DNA of 64,000 nt from RYN-230 sp963770545. Lineage in GTDB: Bacteria; Actinomycetota; Actinomycetes; Streptosporangiales; Streptosporangiaceae. The translations under genes were made by a program, and so were the position numbers. Below are positions 50,434 through 58,986 of this stretch, piece by piece. Location: the NCBI GenBank assembly GCA_963770545.1, contig CAVYQF010000026.1, positions 1 through 64,000 of the forward strand, given 5' to 3'. Within the stretch, counting starts at the first letter, position 1. Each line of letters opens with the position of its first letter. The notes below the pieces were generated by a model, which saw only the letters and a list, made by a program, of their open reading frames with translations, was not told the DNA's origin and did no database searches.

Positions 50434-51450
50434 TCAGCAGCTGGTCTTGTAGATCGCTGCCTGGCTGGCCGCCGAGTTCAGGTTGGCCTTGGTGATGATG
50501 GTGAACTTGGTGCCGATCTTCTTGGTCGTCGGCTTGCCTGACAGGGCCGCGACCGCCTGGTCCACCGCGTTGGTCCCGATTACGTACGGCGACTGGGCGA
50601 TGAGCGCCTGCACGGTGCCCTGCTGCAGAGCAGTGATCTCATCGGGTTCGGCGTCGAATCCGACGATCTTTACCTTGCCGGACTTGCCCGCCTGGCGGAC
50701 GCCGGTCGCGGCTCCTTCCGCGGAGAACAGGTTGGTGGCGAAGATGCCGGTGATGCCCGGATACTTCTGCAGCGCGGCTGCGGTGACCTGCGCGGCCACG
50801 GATGCACTGTCCTGGTCGTACTGGACGCCGACGTAGTGGTACTTCGAGTCGGCCTTGGCCGCGGAAGCGAAGCCGGAGGTGCGCTGGTCGGTGGTGCTGA
50901 TACCGGGCTGAACATTGACGACGAGCACCTGCCCGCCGCCGGGCACCAGCTGCTTGATCGCCGTGAAGGCGTCCGCCCCGCCGGCCAGGTTGTTCGAGGA
51001 GATCTGCGAGACCGCGCCCGCCGGGTTGTTCAGCGTGGTGTCCACGAGAACGACCTTGATGCCCGCGTGCATGGCCTGGTCGACCGGGGTCTGGCTCGCC
51101 GACACGTCGTCGGGGGCAATCAGGAGCGCGTCAGGCTTGGCCGCGGTGACCGACTCGATGATCGGGTTCTGCAGCGTGGGATCGAACTTCGAGGGACCCT
51201 GGACGTTGACTGTGACGTTGCCGAGCTTCTTGGCCTCTGCCTTCATGCCGCAGGCCATCGTGACATAGAACCCGTCACCGGCTACGCCCTGGATGAACGT
51301 CATCTTGTAGGACTTGCCGCTGCTCGAGCTGCCTGATGAGGACCCTCCGGACGCGGACCCGCCTGAGTTGCCCGAGGACGAGCAACCCGCAGCGAGTGTT
51401 AGCAGAATCGCTGCCGCACCCGCAGTTGGTGCTACCAAAGACCGCTTCAT
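50434..51450 (-). CDS. ribose-type ABC transporter substrate-binding lipoprotein
   Basis: Periplasmic-binding-protein type I of 338 residues. A lipoprotein signal ends at LTLAAGCSSSG, with a glycine/serine linker after the lipidated cysteine. The mature domain has the RbsB/CUT2 pattern: DALLIAPDDVSASQTPVDQA, VLVDTTLNNPAG, GITGIFATNLFSAEGA and VKIVGFDAEPDEI. It captures a sugar or polyol outside the membrane for the divergently encoded ATPase and permease. ATG 51450 has AAGGAGCAGGT upstream. A hairpin-like sequence without T-tract (50386-50412) lies between it and the downstream LacI gene. Confidence 0.88.
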   Translation of the reverse strand: MKRSLVAPTAGAAAILLTLAAGCSSSGNSGGSASGGSSSGSSSSGKSYKMTFIQGVAGDGFYVTMACGMKAEAKKLGNVTVNVQGPSKFDPTLQNPIIESVTAAKPDALLIAPDDVSASQTPVDQAMHAGIKVVLVDTTLNNPAGAVSQISSNNLAGGADAFTAIKQLVPGGGQVLVVNVQPGISTTDQRTSGFASAAKADSKYHYVGVQYDQDSASVAAQVTAAALQKYPGITGIFATNLFSAEGAATGVRQAGKSGKVKIVGFDAEPDEITALQQGTVQALIAQSPYVIGTNAVDQAVAALSGKPTTKKIGTKFTIITKANLNSAASQAAIYKTSC

Positions 51451-51617
51451 ACCTGCTCCTTCGTACGTGAAGACGTGGGCCGGCTAGCCGGTGCCGGTGA
51501 CACCGGGTGCAGGCCCTGTCGGGGTGCTGTGCCTCGCCCCTCTGGGTTCCTGTGGGCCGGGCCTTGTTCAGCGGCTGGCAATCTCCCGGAAATATGCTTG
51601 CTCGATCGTGCATCCAC

Positions 51618-51633
51618 ATGTCATCGGTGTCAA
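51618..51633 (-). promoter_or_regulatory. putative LacI operator overlapping a -35 box, facing the binding-protein operon
   Basis: On the minus strand the box reads TTGACACCGATGACAT, differing at only two positions from the plus-strand box at 51706-51721. It contains a consensus TTGACA -35 hexamer directed at the binding-protein gene, 168 nt from its start. Seventeen bases later is CACGAT, a weak -10. The core TGnCAyCG halves around a central CG fit a LacI-family operator. Confidence 0.55.
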
Positions 51634-51705
51634 GGCTCTAGTCCGAAACTTCTCAACGAGCCTTGATTGCCCAGCAGACGAGCCCTTTTTGTTATAAGTC
51701 TGCGC

Positions 51706-51721
51706 TTGACATCGGTGACAT
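51706..51721 (+). promoter_or_regulatory. putative LacI operator overlapping a -35 box, facing the ABC/catabolic operon
   Basis: TTGACATCGGTGACAT on the plus strand, 118 nt before the ATPase start, contains TTGACA and the same symmetric core as its partner box. Centres of the two boxes are 88 bp apart, allowing looping by a tetramer or dimer pair. No good -10 is visible at 17-18 bp. The rest of the 388-bp divergent space shows only a CCGGTG-A-CACCGG repeat at 51494-51506. Confidence 0.55.
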
Positions 51722-51838
51722 ACGAGAGCACCCTCTTGGTACGCATATTGCCGCATGATTGCGGCAGCGTTGCCGGACGAAGCCGGCTCGGCGGCTCCGC
51801 CGTTTCATCAGGGACTTGGGTCGGGAAGGAGTGGATCG

Positions 51839-52600
51839 ATGAGCTTTGCGCTGGAAGCTCGGGGCATCACCAAGCTGTACGGTCACGTGAGCGCGCTGTC
51901 GGGCGCTGACTTCGGGGTGAAAGCCGGCGAGGTGGTCGCGCTCATCGGGGACAACGGAGCCGGGAAGAGCACGCTGGTCAAGATCCTCTCGGGCACGGAA
52001 ACGCCGACGTCGGGTGAGATCCTCATCGAGGGCCAGCCGGTCACGATCCCGGGGCCGCTGGCGGCGCGCCGGCACGGGATCGAGACCGTGTACCAGGATC
52101 TGGCGCTGGCCCCCCACCTCAATCCGGTGCAGAACATGTACCTCGGCCGCGAGGTCATGCGCCCGGGGATCATGGGGCGGCTGGGGTTCATGAACAACAC
52201 CGCCATGCTTGCGGGCAGCAAGAAGGCTTTCGACCAGCTCGGGGCCACGGTGCGCAACTACGCCGGCAGCATCGGCGCCATGTCGGGCGGCCAGAAGCAG
52301 GCTGTCGCGGTGGCCCGCGCCGCCGCCTGGGCCAACCGGGTCATCTTGCTCGATGAGCCCACCGCCGCCCTGGGAGTGGTGCAGACCAAGGGGGTGCTGG
52401 ACCTGATCCGCCGGGTGCGTGACCGCGGGCTCGGTGTGGTGTTCATCAGCCACTCGATGCCCCACGTGATCCAGGTCGCCGACGAGGTGCAGGTCATGCG
52501 GCTGGGCAGGCGGGTGGCCACGTACAGAGCAAAGGAGACGACCATGGAGGAGCTGGTCGGCGCGATGACGGGCGCCGTGACGCAGGAGAACCAGACATGA
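51839..52600 (+). CDS. sugar ABC transporter ATPase (single-domain, CUT2-like)
   Basis: Cytoplasmic ATPase of 253 residues with one nucleotide-binding domain: Walker A IGDNGAGKSTLVKIL, Q-loop in TVYQDLALAP, signature SGGQKQAVAVARA, Walker B VILLDEPTAAL, and the switch histidine in VVFISHS. Ribose-type systems often have a duplicated ATPase (RbsA); the half-size form here would work as a homodimer, as in FrcA-type transporters. ATG 51839 has SD AAGGAG. Its stop overlaps the permease start (ATGA). First gene of a nine-gene plus-strand operon. Confidence 0.92.
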   Translation: MSFALEARGITKLYGHVSALSGADFGVKAGEVVALIGDNGAGKSTLVKILSGTETPTSGEILIEGQPVTIPGPLAARRHGIETVYQDLALAPHLNPVQNMYLGREVMRPGIMGRLGFMNNTAMLAGSKKAFDQLGATVRNYAGSIGAMSGGQKQAVAVARAAAWANRVILLDEPTAALGVVQTKGVLDLIRRVRDRGLGVVFISHSMPHVIQVADEVQVMRLGRRVATYRAKETTMEELVGAMTGAVTQENQT

Positions 52601-53706
52601 CCGGGCAGACGACCGCGCCTCCTCCCGCGCCCGCTGAAGCGGCGCCGAGCGAAGAGCAGCCGACCAGCCGTCTCGCCCGGATCAGCCGGCTGCAGGCGCT
52701 GCAGATCATCATCGTGCTGGCGGTGATCGTCGCGATTTTCGCGATCATCAAGCCCGGCAGCTTCCTGACCGTCTTCAACATCCGCGGGATCGTGCAGGAC
52801 ACCTCCATCCTGGCGGTTCTCGGGGTCGGGATGACCTTTGTCATCGTCACCGGCGGTATCGACCTCTCCGTGGGCAGCGTCCTGGTCTTCAGCGGCGTCA
52901 TCGCCGATAAGGCGATGGCGGCGATGGGCGGCCAGGGCTGGGGCGCGGCCCTCGTCGGAGCGCTGGTGGCCATCGCCTGCGGGCTCGGCTGGGGCCTCTT
53001 CAACGGGGTCCTGATCGCGAGGGCGAAGGTTCCGCCGCTTATCGTCACGCTCGGCACGCTCGGCATGGCCCTGGGCCTGGCCGAGGTGATCACCGCAGGC
53101 GTGGACCTGCGCGATATCCCCACCGTCATGGTCAACACGGTGGGATTCGGCAACATCTTCTGGGAGATCCCCACCCTGGCGGTCATCGCCGCGGTCGTCA
53201 TCGCGCTCGGTATCGTGCTCCTGCACCGGACCCGTTTCGGGTTGCACACCTACGCGCTCGGATCAAACCCCGAGGCGGGACGGCGTTCCGGCCTCAACGT
53301 GACCCGTCACCTGATCATGGTCTACGCCCTGTCCGGGCTGCTGGCCGGATTCGCCGGCTGGCTCAACCTGGCGTTCTTCCAGTCGACCACCATCGGCGGG
53401 CAGAGTACGACGAACCTCAGCGTGATCGCCGGCACCGTGATCGGCGGCACCAGCCTGTTCGGCGGGTACGGATCCATCCTCGGCACCACCATCGGCCTGT
53501 TCATCCCCACGACGCTCCAGAACGGATTCGTGATCATAGGTATCCAGCCGTTCTGGCAGCAGGTCGTGGTCGGAGCCGTGCTCATCGCCGCTGTCTATGT
53601 GGACCAGCGACGGCGCGCCGCGGCCCTGCGGGGCGGTAAGCCGACCATGAGCGGCCTGCTGAATCGCATGACCACCATGACGCGGGCGGCGCCTGCGCGG
53701 GAATGA
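52597..53706 (+). CDS. sugar ABC transporter permease (RbsC/CUT2 type)
   Basis: Membrane protein of 369 residues. After a proline-rich 30-residue cytoplasmic N-terminus there are about nine to ten hydrophobic helices. Family blocks are VTGGIDLSVGSVLVFSGVIA, ALGSNPEAGRRSGLNV (contact with the ATPase), and TVIGGTSLFGGYGSILGTTI. It forms the homodimeric channel with the ATPase upstream and the lipoprotein encoded divergently. The start overlaps the ATPase stop. A stable stem-loop follows before the next gene. Confidence 0.92.
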   Translation: MTGQTTAPPPAPAEAAPSEEQPTSRLARISRLQALQIIIVLAVIVAIFAIIKPGSFLTVFNIRGIVQDTSILAVLGVGMTFVIVTGGIDLSVGSVLVFSGVIADKAMAAMGGQGWGAALVGALVAIACGLGWGLFNGVLIARAKVPPLIVTLGTLGMALGLAEVITAGVDLRDIPTVMVNTVGFGNIFWEIPTLAVIAAVVIALGIVLLHRTRFGLHTYALGSNPEAGRRSGLNVTRHLIMVYALSGLLAGFAGWLNLAFFQSTTIGGQSTTNLSVIAGTVIGGTSLFGGYGSILGTTIGLFIPTTLQNGFVIIGIQPFWQQVVVGAVLIAAVYVDQRRRAAALRGGKPTMSGLLNRMTTMTRAAPARE

Positions 53707-53712
53707 CCTCTG

Positions 53713-53743
53713 GGCGCCCCGGGCCCTCGTGCCCCGGGGCGCC
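53713..53743 (+). terminator. stable stem-loop between permease and dehydrogenase genes
   Basis: A perfect 11-bp GC stem, GGCGCCCCGGG with CCCGGGGCGCC, and a 9-nt loop begin 7 nt after the permease stop. There is no T-tract, and the operon continues 58 bp later with its own SD. It may be a partial terminator or a 3'-end stabiliser that raises transporter mRNA over the enzyme mRNA. Confidence 0.45.
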
Positions 53744-53800
53744 TGGCCGTCCCTTCCCGAGCCTCAGGGACCACGCGGCTCATTCCGGTTAAGGAGCAGC

Positions 53801-54820
53801 ATGAAAGCCGTTGTCTACGATGGCCCGGGCAGTTTCTCGATCAGGCAGGTCCCGACCCCGGATCCGGAACCGGGGGAGGTGCGGGTCCGGGTTCAGCAAA
53901 CCGGAATCTGCGGCACCGACCTGCACATCCACAACGGCAAATTCTTCGCCGAGTTCCCCCTGACCCCGGGGCACGAGCTGGTCGGGCCGGTGGACGCGCT
54001 GGGCGAGCGCACCGGGGGATTCCGCGTCGGCGAGTATGTCTCGGTCAACCCGAACATGAACTGCGGGCATTGCCAGTACTGCCGGACCGGGCGCACCCTG
54101 ATGTGCGCGAACCTCAAGGGGCTCGGCACGAACTGGCCGGGGTCGTTCGCCGAGTACGTCGTCGTCCCGGCCGGCCTGGTCTTCTCCGTGGACGGCATCC
54201 ACCCCGACGTCTCCGTGTTCACCGAGCCCACGGCGTGCGCCATGCACGGCCTGGAGACGCTGGCCCCCCGGCCGGGGACTTCGGCCCTGGTCTTCGGGGC
54301 CGGCCCGACCGGCTTGCTCCTGGCGCAGCTCATCGCCCGTGGTGGTGCGGCCAGCGTGACAGTTGCGGCGTCGTCAGCGTTCAAGCTGCAGCGCGCCACC
54401 GAACTCGGGATCGACGCGACGTTCCTGATGGACCGCGCGGACCTGGCGGGCGACGCCGCCAAGCTCAAGGCGGACTCAGGCGGCGGTTACGACATCGTCG
54501 TCGATGCCACCGGATCGGCAGCCGTGTCCGAGCAATGTGTGCCGCTGACCCGCAGCGGCGGCACGGTGATGTTCTACGGCGTGACCGAGCCCGAGGACCT
54601 CGTGCGGGTCAGCCCGTATGACGTGTTCCGCCGCGAGATCACGATCAAGGGGTCATTCGCGGAGATCGATTCGTTCCCGGCCGCGATCGCGGCGCTCCGG
54701 ACCGGCCGGGCCGGTACCGAGGGCCTGATCACGCACCGCTTCAAGCTCGATGACTATGCCGGCGCCCTGGACGCGCTGCGCAGCGACCGGACGGTCCACA
54801 AGATCATTATCGAGTGCTGA
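53801..54820 (+). CDS. zinc-dependent medium-chain alcohol/polyol dehydrogenase
   Basis: MDR-superfamily enzyme of 339 residues. Catalytic zinc ligands are in GICGTDLHIHNG and PGHELVG. The structural zinc lobe is NCGHCQYCRTGRTLMCANL with four cysteines. The NAD-binding motif is ALVFGAGPTGLLLAQLIA. Such enzymes oxidise sugar alcohols (sorbitol, xylitol, arabinitol, threonine-like substrates). ATG 53801 has SD AAGGAG. Second dehydrogenase of this type follows at 58 kb; two polyol oxidations in one pathway or two substrates are possible. Confidence 0.88.
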   Translation: MKAVVYDGPGSFSIRQVPTPDPEPGEVRVRVQQTGICGTDLHIHNGKFFAEFPLTPGHELVGPVDALGERTGGFRVGEYVSVNPNMNCGHCQYCRTGRTLMCANLKGLGTNWPGSFAEYVVVPAGLVFSVDGIHPDVSVFTEPTACAMHGLETLAPRPGTSALVFGAGPTGLLLAQLIARGGAASVTVAASSAFKLQRATELGIDATFLMDRADLAGDAAKLKADSGGGYDIVVDATGSAAVSEQCVPLTRSGGTVMFYGVTEPEDLVRVSPYDVFRREITIKGSFAEIDSFPAAIAALRTGRAGTEGLITHRFKLDDYAGALDALRSDRTVHKIIIEC

Positions 54821-54869
54821 CGCCGTGAATGCTGACGCCGTGAATGCTGGCACCGGGAATGCTGATGCC
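54816..54869 (+). repeat. 15-bp tandem repeat across the dehydrogenase/xylulokinase junction
   Basis: GCTGACGCCGTGAAT occurs exactly twice (54816-54830, 54831-54845), then as GCTGGCACCGGGAAT (54846-54860) and a 9-base partial copy. The first copy contains the stop codon of the dehydrogenase. In the kinase frame the units encode Ala-Asp-Ala-Val-Asn, and each perfect copy supplies a GTG start candidate. Confidence 0.8.
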
Positions 54870-56441
54870 CCGCGCCCGGCGGGGTCGGCGGCTGACCGGG
54901 ACACGGCCGGCCCCCGCGCCGGGGAGGGCCCGGTTTGCACCCTGGGTCTCGACCTGGGGACCAGCTCGGCCAAGGCGGTAGTCATGGACACCTGGGGCAA
55001 CGTTCTGTCTCAGGCCGCCGCCGGTTACACCGTGACCTCGGCGAAGGCCGGCTACGCGGAGAGCGAGCCGGCTCACTGGTGGGCCGCGGTGACGGCCTGT
55101 TCCCGCGAGGCCGTCCGCGCGGCCGGCGCCCGGCCTTGCGCGATCGGGCTGTCCGGGCAGATGCACGGCCTGGTGCTGGCCTCCCGGGATGGCGAGCCGC
55201 TTCGCCCGGCCCTGCTCTGGGCCGACAGCCGGGCCACCGGCTCGCTGCGCGCCTACCGGCTCCTCGGCGCCCAGGCCCTGGCCCGGCTGGCCAATCCGCT
55301 GGTCCCCGGGATGACCGGGCCACTGCTCAAGTGGGTCGCTGAGCACGAACCGCGCACCTACTCCGAAGCCCGCTGGGCGCTGCAGCCCAAGGACTGGATA
55401 CGGGCCCGCCTCACCGGTGAGTTCCAGGCCGAGCCCAGCGACGCCTCAGCCAGCCTGCTCTACGACGTGCCCGGTGACCGCTGGGACCTCGAGGTGGTCA
55501 GAGTGCTGGGCCTGGAGACCAGCTTGCTGGCGCCCCTGCTGCCCTCGGCCGGAGCGCTGGCCGGCCAGCTCACGGCGGGGGCAGCCACGGAGCTGGGGCT
55601 GCCCGCCGGCCTCCCCGTCGCGGCCGGGGCCGCCGACACCGCGGCGGCGGCCCTGGGCAGCGGGATCGTCAGCAGCGACGATGTCCAGCTGACCGTCGGC
55701 ACGGGCGCGCAGGTCCTCCGGCCTCTGACCGCGCCAGTCAGCCGGGCGGGCGCGGGGGTCAACCTGTACCGGTCGGCGGCTCCGGACGGCTGGTACCAGA
55801 TGGGCGCCACCGTCAGCGCCGGGCTCAGCCTCAACTGGGTGCGCGAGACCATGAACGCCGCGTGGGCGGAACTGTACGCGAGCGCCGAACATCTCGGGCA
55901 GGCTCAGGATCCGCTCTTCGTCCCGCACCTGTCGGGCGAACGGACTCCGTACTGCAATCCGGCGCTCCGCGGTTCCTGGACCTCGTTGTCGCTGGCTTGC
56001 GACCGGACCTCGCTCTTGCGGAGCGCGCTCGAAGGAACCGCATTTGCCATCCGCGATGCCCTGGATGCCCTGCTCGGAGAGCACCGCCCGCCGTATCTCC
56101 GGCTGGCAGGCGGAGGCACCCTGGCCGCGGGCTGGCGGCAGATGCTCGCGGACGTGCTGGGACTCCCGCTGCACGCCGTCGACGTGCCCGCGGCGTCCGG
56201 CCGGGGCGCGGCCCTGCTGGGAGCCCACGCCGCCGGACTGCTCAGTTTCCGGGACATCCAGGGACCACTCGCTCCGCCCGCCCGCCTGGTGGCCGAGCCG
56301 GACCTGGCGAGGGCCGCTTTTCACGCCGAACGCCACGCACGATTCCGGCACATCGTTTCAGCTCTCACGATTACCCCGGCGTCCACCGGGCAGGCGGCCC
56401 GGTGCCCAGACGGCGCGGAAGGGGCCGCATGTCCGCATTGA
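54825..56441 (+). CDS. xylB: xylulokinase (FGGY family)
   Basis: Sugar kinase of about 538 residues phosphorylating D-xylulose to D-xylulose 5-phosphate. The motifs are TLGLDLGTSSAKAVVMD, IGLSGQMHGLVL (the GQMHG block typical of xylulokinase), PALLWADSRA, QLTVGTGAQVL and LRLAGGGTLAAGWRQMLADV. The first 45 residues are a low-complexity Ala/Asp/Gly extension partly encoded by the tandem repeat. GTG 54825 or 54840 may be the start, and neither has a strong SD. It should feed a ketose made by the flanking dehydrogenases into the pentose phosphate pathway. Confidence 0.88.
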   Translation: MNADAVNAGTGNADAPRPAGSAADRDTAGPRAGEGPVCTLGLDLGTSSAKAVVMDTWGNVLSQAAAGYTVTSAKAGYAESEPAHWWAAVTACSREAVRAAGARPCAIGLSGQMHGLVLASRDGEPLRPALLWADSRATGSLRAYRLLGAQALARLANPLVPGMTGPLLKWVAEHEPRTYSEARWALQPKDWIRARLTGEFQAEPSDASASLLYDVPGDRWDLEVVRVLGLETSLLAPLLPSAGALAGQLTAGAATELGLPAGLPVAAGAADTAAAALGSGIVSSDDVQLTVGTGAQVLRPLTAPVSRAGAGVNLYRSAAPDGWYQMGATVSAGLSLNWVRETMNAAWAELYASAEHLGQAQDPLFVPHLSGERTPYCNPALRGSWTSLSLACDRTSLLRSALEGTAFAIRDALDALLGEHRPPYLRLAGGGTLAAGWRQMLADVLGLPLHAVDVPAASGRGAALLGAHAAGLLSFRDIQGPLAPPARLVAEPDLARAAFHAERHARFRHIVSALTITPASTGQAARCPDGAEGAACPH

Positions 56442-57961
56442 CCGCAGAAACCCTGAGCCAGCTAGGGGCCGGCGTCTCACGTCCTGGTTACGATCGCGGC
56501 CAGGTGAGAACCGGGATCGTGCATATCGGGGTGGGCAACTTTCACCGCTCGCACCAGGCCATGTACCTCGACACGCTGATGAACAGCGGCGCGGCGATGG
56601 ACTGGGGTATCTGCGGTATCGGCCTTCAGCCCTCCAACCGGAAGATCCGTGATGCGCTGGAGGCCCAGGACGGTCTGTACACCCTGGTCCTCCGGCATGG
56701 CGATGGCACCTGGGACGCCCGCGTAATCGGGGCGATCGTCGAATTCCTGTTCGCGCCCGACCAGCCGGAAGCCGCCATCGAGAAGCTAGCCGCGCCGGCG
56801 ACCCGGATCGTGTCGCTCACCATCACCGAAGGCGGCTACAACCTTGACGCCGTCACCGGTGAATTCAATTCGTCAGATCCCTCGGTCGCGGCTGACCTGC
56901 GTCCAGGGGCCGTACCACGCACCGTTTTCGGGCTAGTGACCGAAGCGCTCGCTCGCCGCCGGGCGCGCGGCATCCCCGCTTTCACCATCCTGTCCTGCGA
57001 CAACATCCAGGGCAACGGCCACATGAGCCAGCGCGCCTTCACGGCGTTCGCCCGGCTGCGTGATCGCGGGCTGGCCGACTGGATGACCCGCCACGTCCGG
57101 TTCCCCAACTGCATGGTGGACCGGATCACGCCCAAGACGACCGAAACCGATCGCGCCGAGCTCAGCCGCCGGTTCGGCATCGACGACCAGTGGCCGGTGC
57201 TCTGCGAGCCATTTACGCAATGGGTGCTCGAGGACAATTTCGCCGACGGCCGCCCGCCGCTCGAAGACGCCGGCGTGCAGATCGTCTCCGACGTCGAACC
57301 CTACGAGCTGATGAAGCTGCGGCTGCTCAACGCCAGTCATCAGGCCCTGTGCTACGCGGGTCACCTCGTCGGATACCGGTTCGTCCACGAGGTCACGACG
57401 GACCCCCTCTTCGCGCGGTTCCTCCTGGACTACATGACGCAGGAAGCCATCCCCACCCTCCGGCCCGTTCCAGGCGTCGATCTCCATCACTACGCGGGCC
57501 AGCTCATCGAAAGATTCTCCAACCCCGAAGTTCGTGACACCGTGGCCCGGCTGTGCACCGACGGATCCGACCTCATTCCCAAGTTCCTGCTCCCCGTCAT
57601 CCGGCACCAGCTGGCCGCAGGCCGGCCCTTCACCCGCTCCGCGGCCGTCCTGGCCAGCTGGGCGCGCTACGCCGAAGGCACCGACGAGAACGGCACACCG
57701 CACGAGATCAACGACGACCTCGCGCCGCAACTTCAAGCTGCGGCCCGGCGGCAGCGCGGCCAGCGGACCGCCTTTCTCGAAGGCAACCGCGCGGTCTTCG
57801 GTGAACTGGCCGACGATCCCCGCTTCACCGCGGTGTACAGCTCGATTCTGACCGCCCTGCTCGAACACGGCGTGCGGGAAACGTTCGCTGACCTTGACCG
57901 CTACGCCACACCGTCTACGGCCGGCCAGAAGCCAGCCGGCCTGGAGAGGAAGTCCCCCTGA
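56429..57961 (+). CDS. mannitol/D-arabinitol 2-dehydrogenase (long-chain polyol dehydrogenase)
   Basis: NAD-dependent secondary-alcohol polyol dehydrogenase of 510 residues. The N-terminal Rossmann start is GIVHIGVGNFHRSHQAMYLD; FTILSCDNIQGNG and FPNCMVDRITP are family blocks; the catalytic K-x5-H-type motif is in MKLRLLNASHQALCYAGHL. It oxidises mannitol to fructose, or D-arabinitol to D-xylulose. The second would directly supply the upstream xylulokinase, the preferred reading. ATG 56429 overlaps the kinase stop by 13 nt. Confidence 0.9.
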   Translation: MSALTAETLSQLGAGVSRPGYDRGQVRTGIVHIGVGNFHRSHQAMYLDTLMNSGAAMDWGICGIGLQPSNRKIRDALEAQDGLYTLVLRHGDGTWDARVIGAIVEFLFAPDQPEAAIEKLAAPATRIVSLTITEGGYNLDAVTGEFNSSDPSVAADLRPGAVPRTVFGLVTEALARRRARGIPAFTILSCDNIQGNGHMSQRAFTAFARLRDRGLADWMTRHVRFPNCMVDRITPKTTETDRAELSRRFGIDDQWPVLCEPFTQWVLEDNFADGRPPLEDAGVQIVSDVEPYELMKLRLLNASHQALCYAGHLVGYRFVHEVTTDPLFARFLLDYMTQEAIPTLRPVPGVDLHHYAGQLIERFSNPEVRDTVARLCTDGSDLIPKFLLPVIRHQLAAGRPFTRSAAVLASWARYAEGTDENGTPHEINDDLAPQLQAAARRQRGQRTAFLEGNRAVFGELADDPRFTAVYSSILTALLEHGVRETFADLDRYATPSTAGQKPAGLERKSP

Positions 57962-57966
57962 CCCGC

Positions 57967-58986
57967 ATGCGACGCGTCGTCGTCTACCCAGGCCGGATCG
58001 CCGTCGAGGCTGCGGACATTCCAGCCCCCGGCCCAGGCGAAGCCCTGGTCCGTACCCTCGTGGCCGGCGTCTGCGGATCCGACCTGCACGCGGCCCGCGG
58101 GCGCCATCCCTTTGTCCCGCTGCCGTACCGGCCGGGCCATGAGGTCGTCGGGATCATCGAAACTGTGGGCTCCGGCGCCGGAGCCTGGGCCCCAGGACAG
58201 CGGGTCATCGTGGAGCCCGACCTGCCCTGCTGGGCGTGCAAAATGTGCACGTCCGGCCGCGAGAACCTGTGCGAGAACCTGCAGTTCTTCGGCTGCGGCT
58301 ATCCCCAGGGCGGCATGGCGGACTACTTCACCCTCGCCGAGGGGCGCCTGCACCCCGTGCGGGACACGCTGGACGATCAGACCGCGGCGCTCATCGAGCC
58401 GCTGTCCACGCCCGTCCACGCCGTGCGCCTGGCCGGAGAAGTCGCCGGCCGGGCCATCGCCATCCTGGGGGCCGGAACCATCGGGTTGTTTACTCTCGCG
58501 GTGCTCCGGGCGCACGGCGCGGGAAGAGTGGTCGTCACTGATCCGCTGCCCGCCAAACGCGGGCGGGCGGCGGCCCTCGGTGCTGACGTGACCATCGACG
58601 CAGGTACACCCGATGTCGCCGGGCAGGTGAGACAGGCGCTCGGAGGCAGCGCCGATGTCGTGTTCGACTGTGTCGCCATTCAGTCGTCGGTAGACCAGGC
58701 GATCGCCATGGCCGACAAGGGCGGGACGGTCGTGGTCGTCGGCGTCCCGGCCCGGGAGGTCACCATCCCGCTTCCGATCGTGCAGGACCACCAGATACGC
58801 CTTCAGGGCAGCGCCACGTACCTCCCCAGGGACTACCAGGAATCGGCCCGCCTGCTCGGCGGGGGAGCGGTCAGGACCGAGGACTTCGTCACCGCCACGC
58901 GGCCACTCGCCCAGGTCGCCGAGGCTTTCGAGCTCGCGTCGTCGGGAAATCACGTGAAGGTCCTCGTGACGGTGGGCGAGCGGTGA
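57967..58986 (+). CDS. zinc-dependent medium-chain dehydrogenase (L-idonate/sorbitol-type)
   Basis: MDR enzyme of 339 residues. Zinc ligands: GVCGSDLHAARG, PGHEVVG, and the structural lobe PCWACKMCTSGRENLCENL. Cofactor motif: IAILGAGTIGLFTLAVLRAH. It resembles sorbitol, L-idonate and galactitol dehydrogenases. It starts 5 bp after the polyol dehydrogenase stop and ends in a GTGA overlap with the phosphatase gene, so it is translationally coupled. Relation to the first zinc enzyme in the operon: same fold, only modest similarity. Confidence 0.87.
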   Translation: MRRVVVYPGRIAVEAADIPAPGPGEALVRTLVAGVCGSDLHAARGRHPFVPLPYRPGHEVVGIIETVGSGAGAWAPGQRVIVEPDLPCWACKMCTSGRENLCENLQFFGCGYPQGGMADYFTLAEGRLHPVRDTLDDQTAALIEPLSTPVHAVRLAGEVAGRAIAILGAGTIGLFTLAVLRAHGAGRVVVTDPLPAKRGRAAALGADVTIDAGTPDVAGQVRQALGGSADVVFDCVAIQSSVDQAIAMADKGGTVVVVGVPAREVTIPLPIVQDHQIRLQGSATYLPRDYQESARLLGGGAVRTEDFVTATRPLAQVAEAFELASSGNHVKVLVTVGER

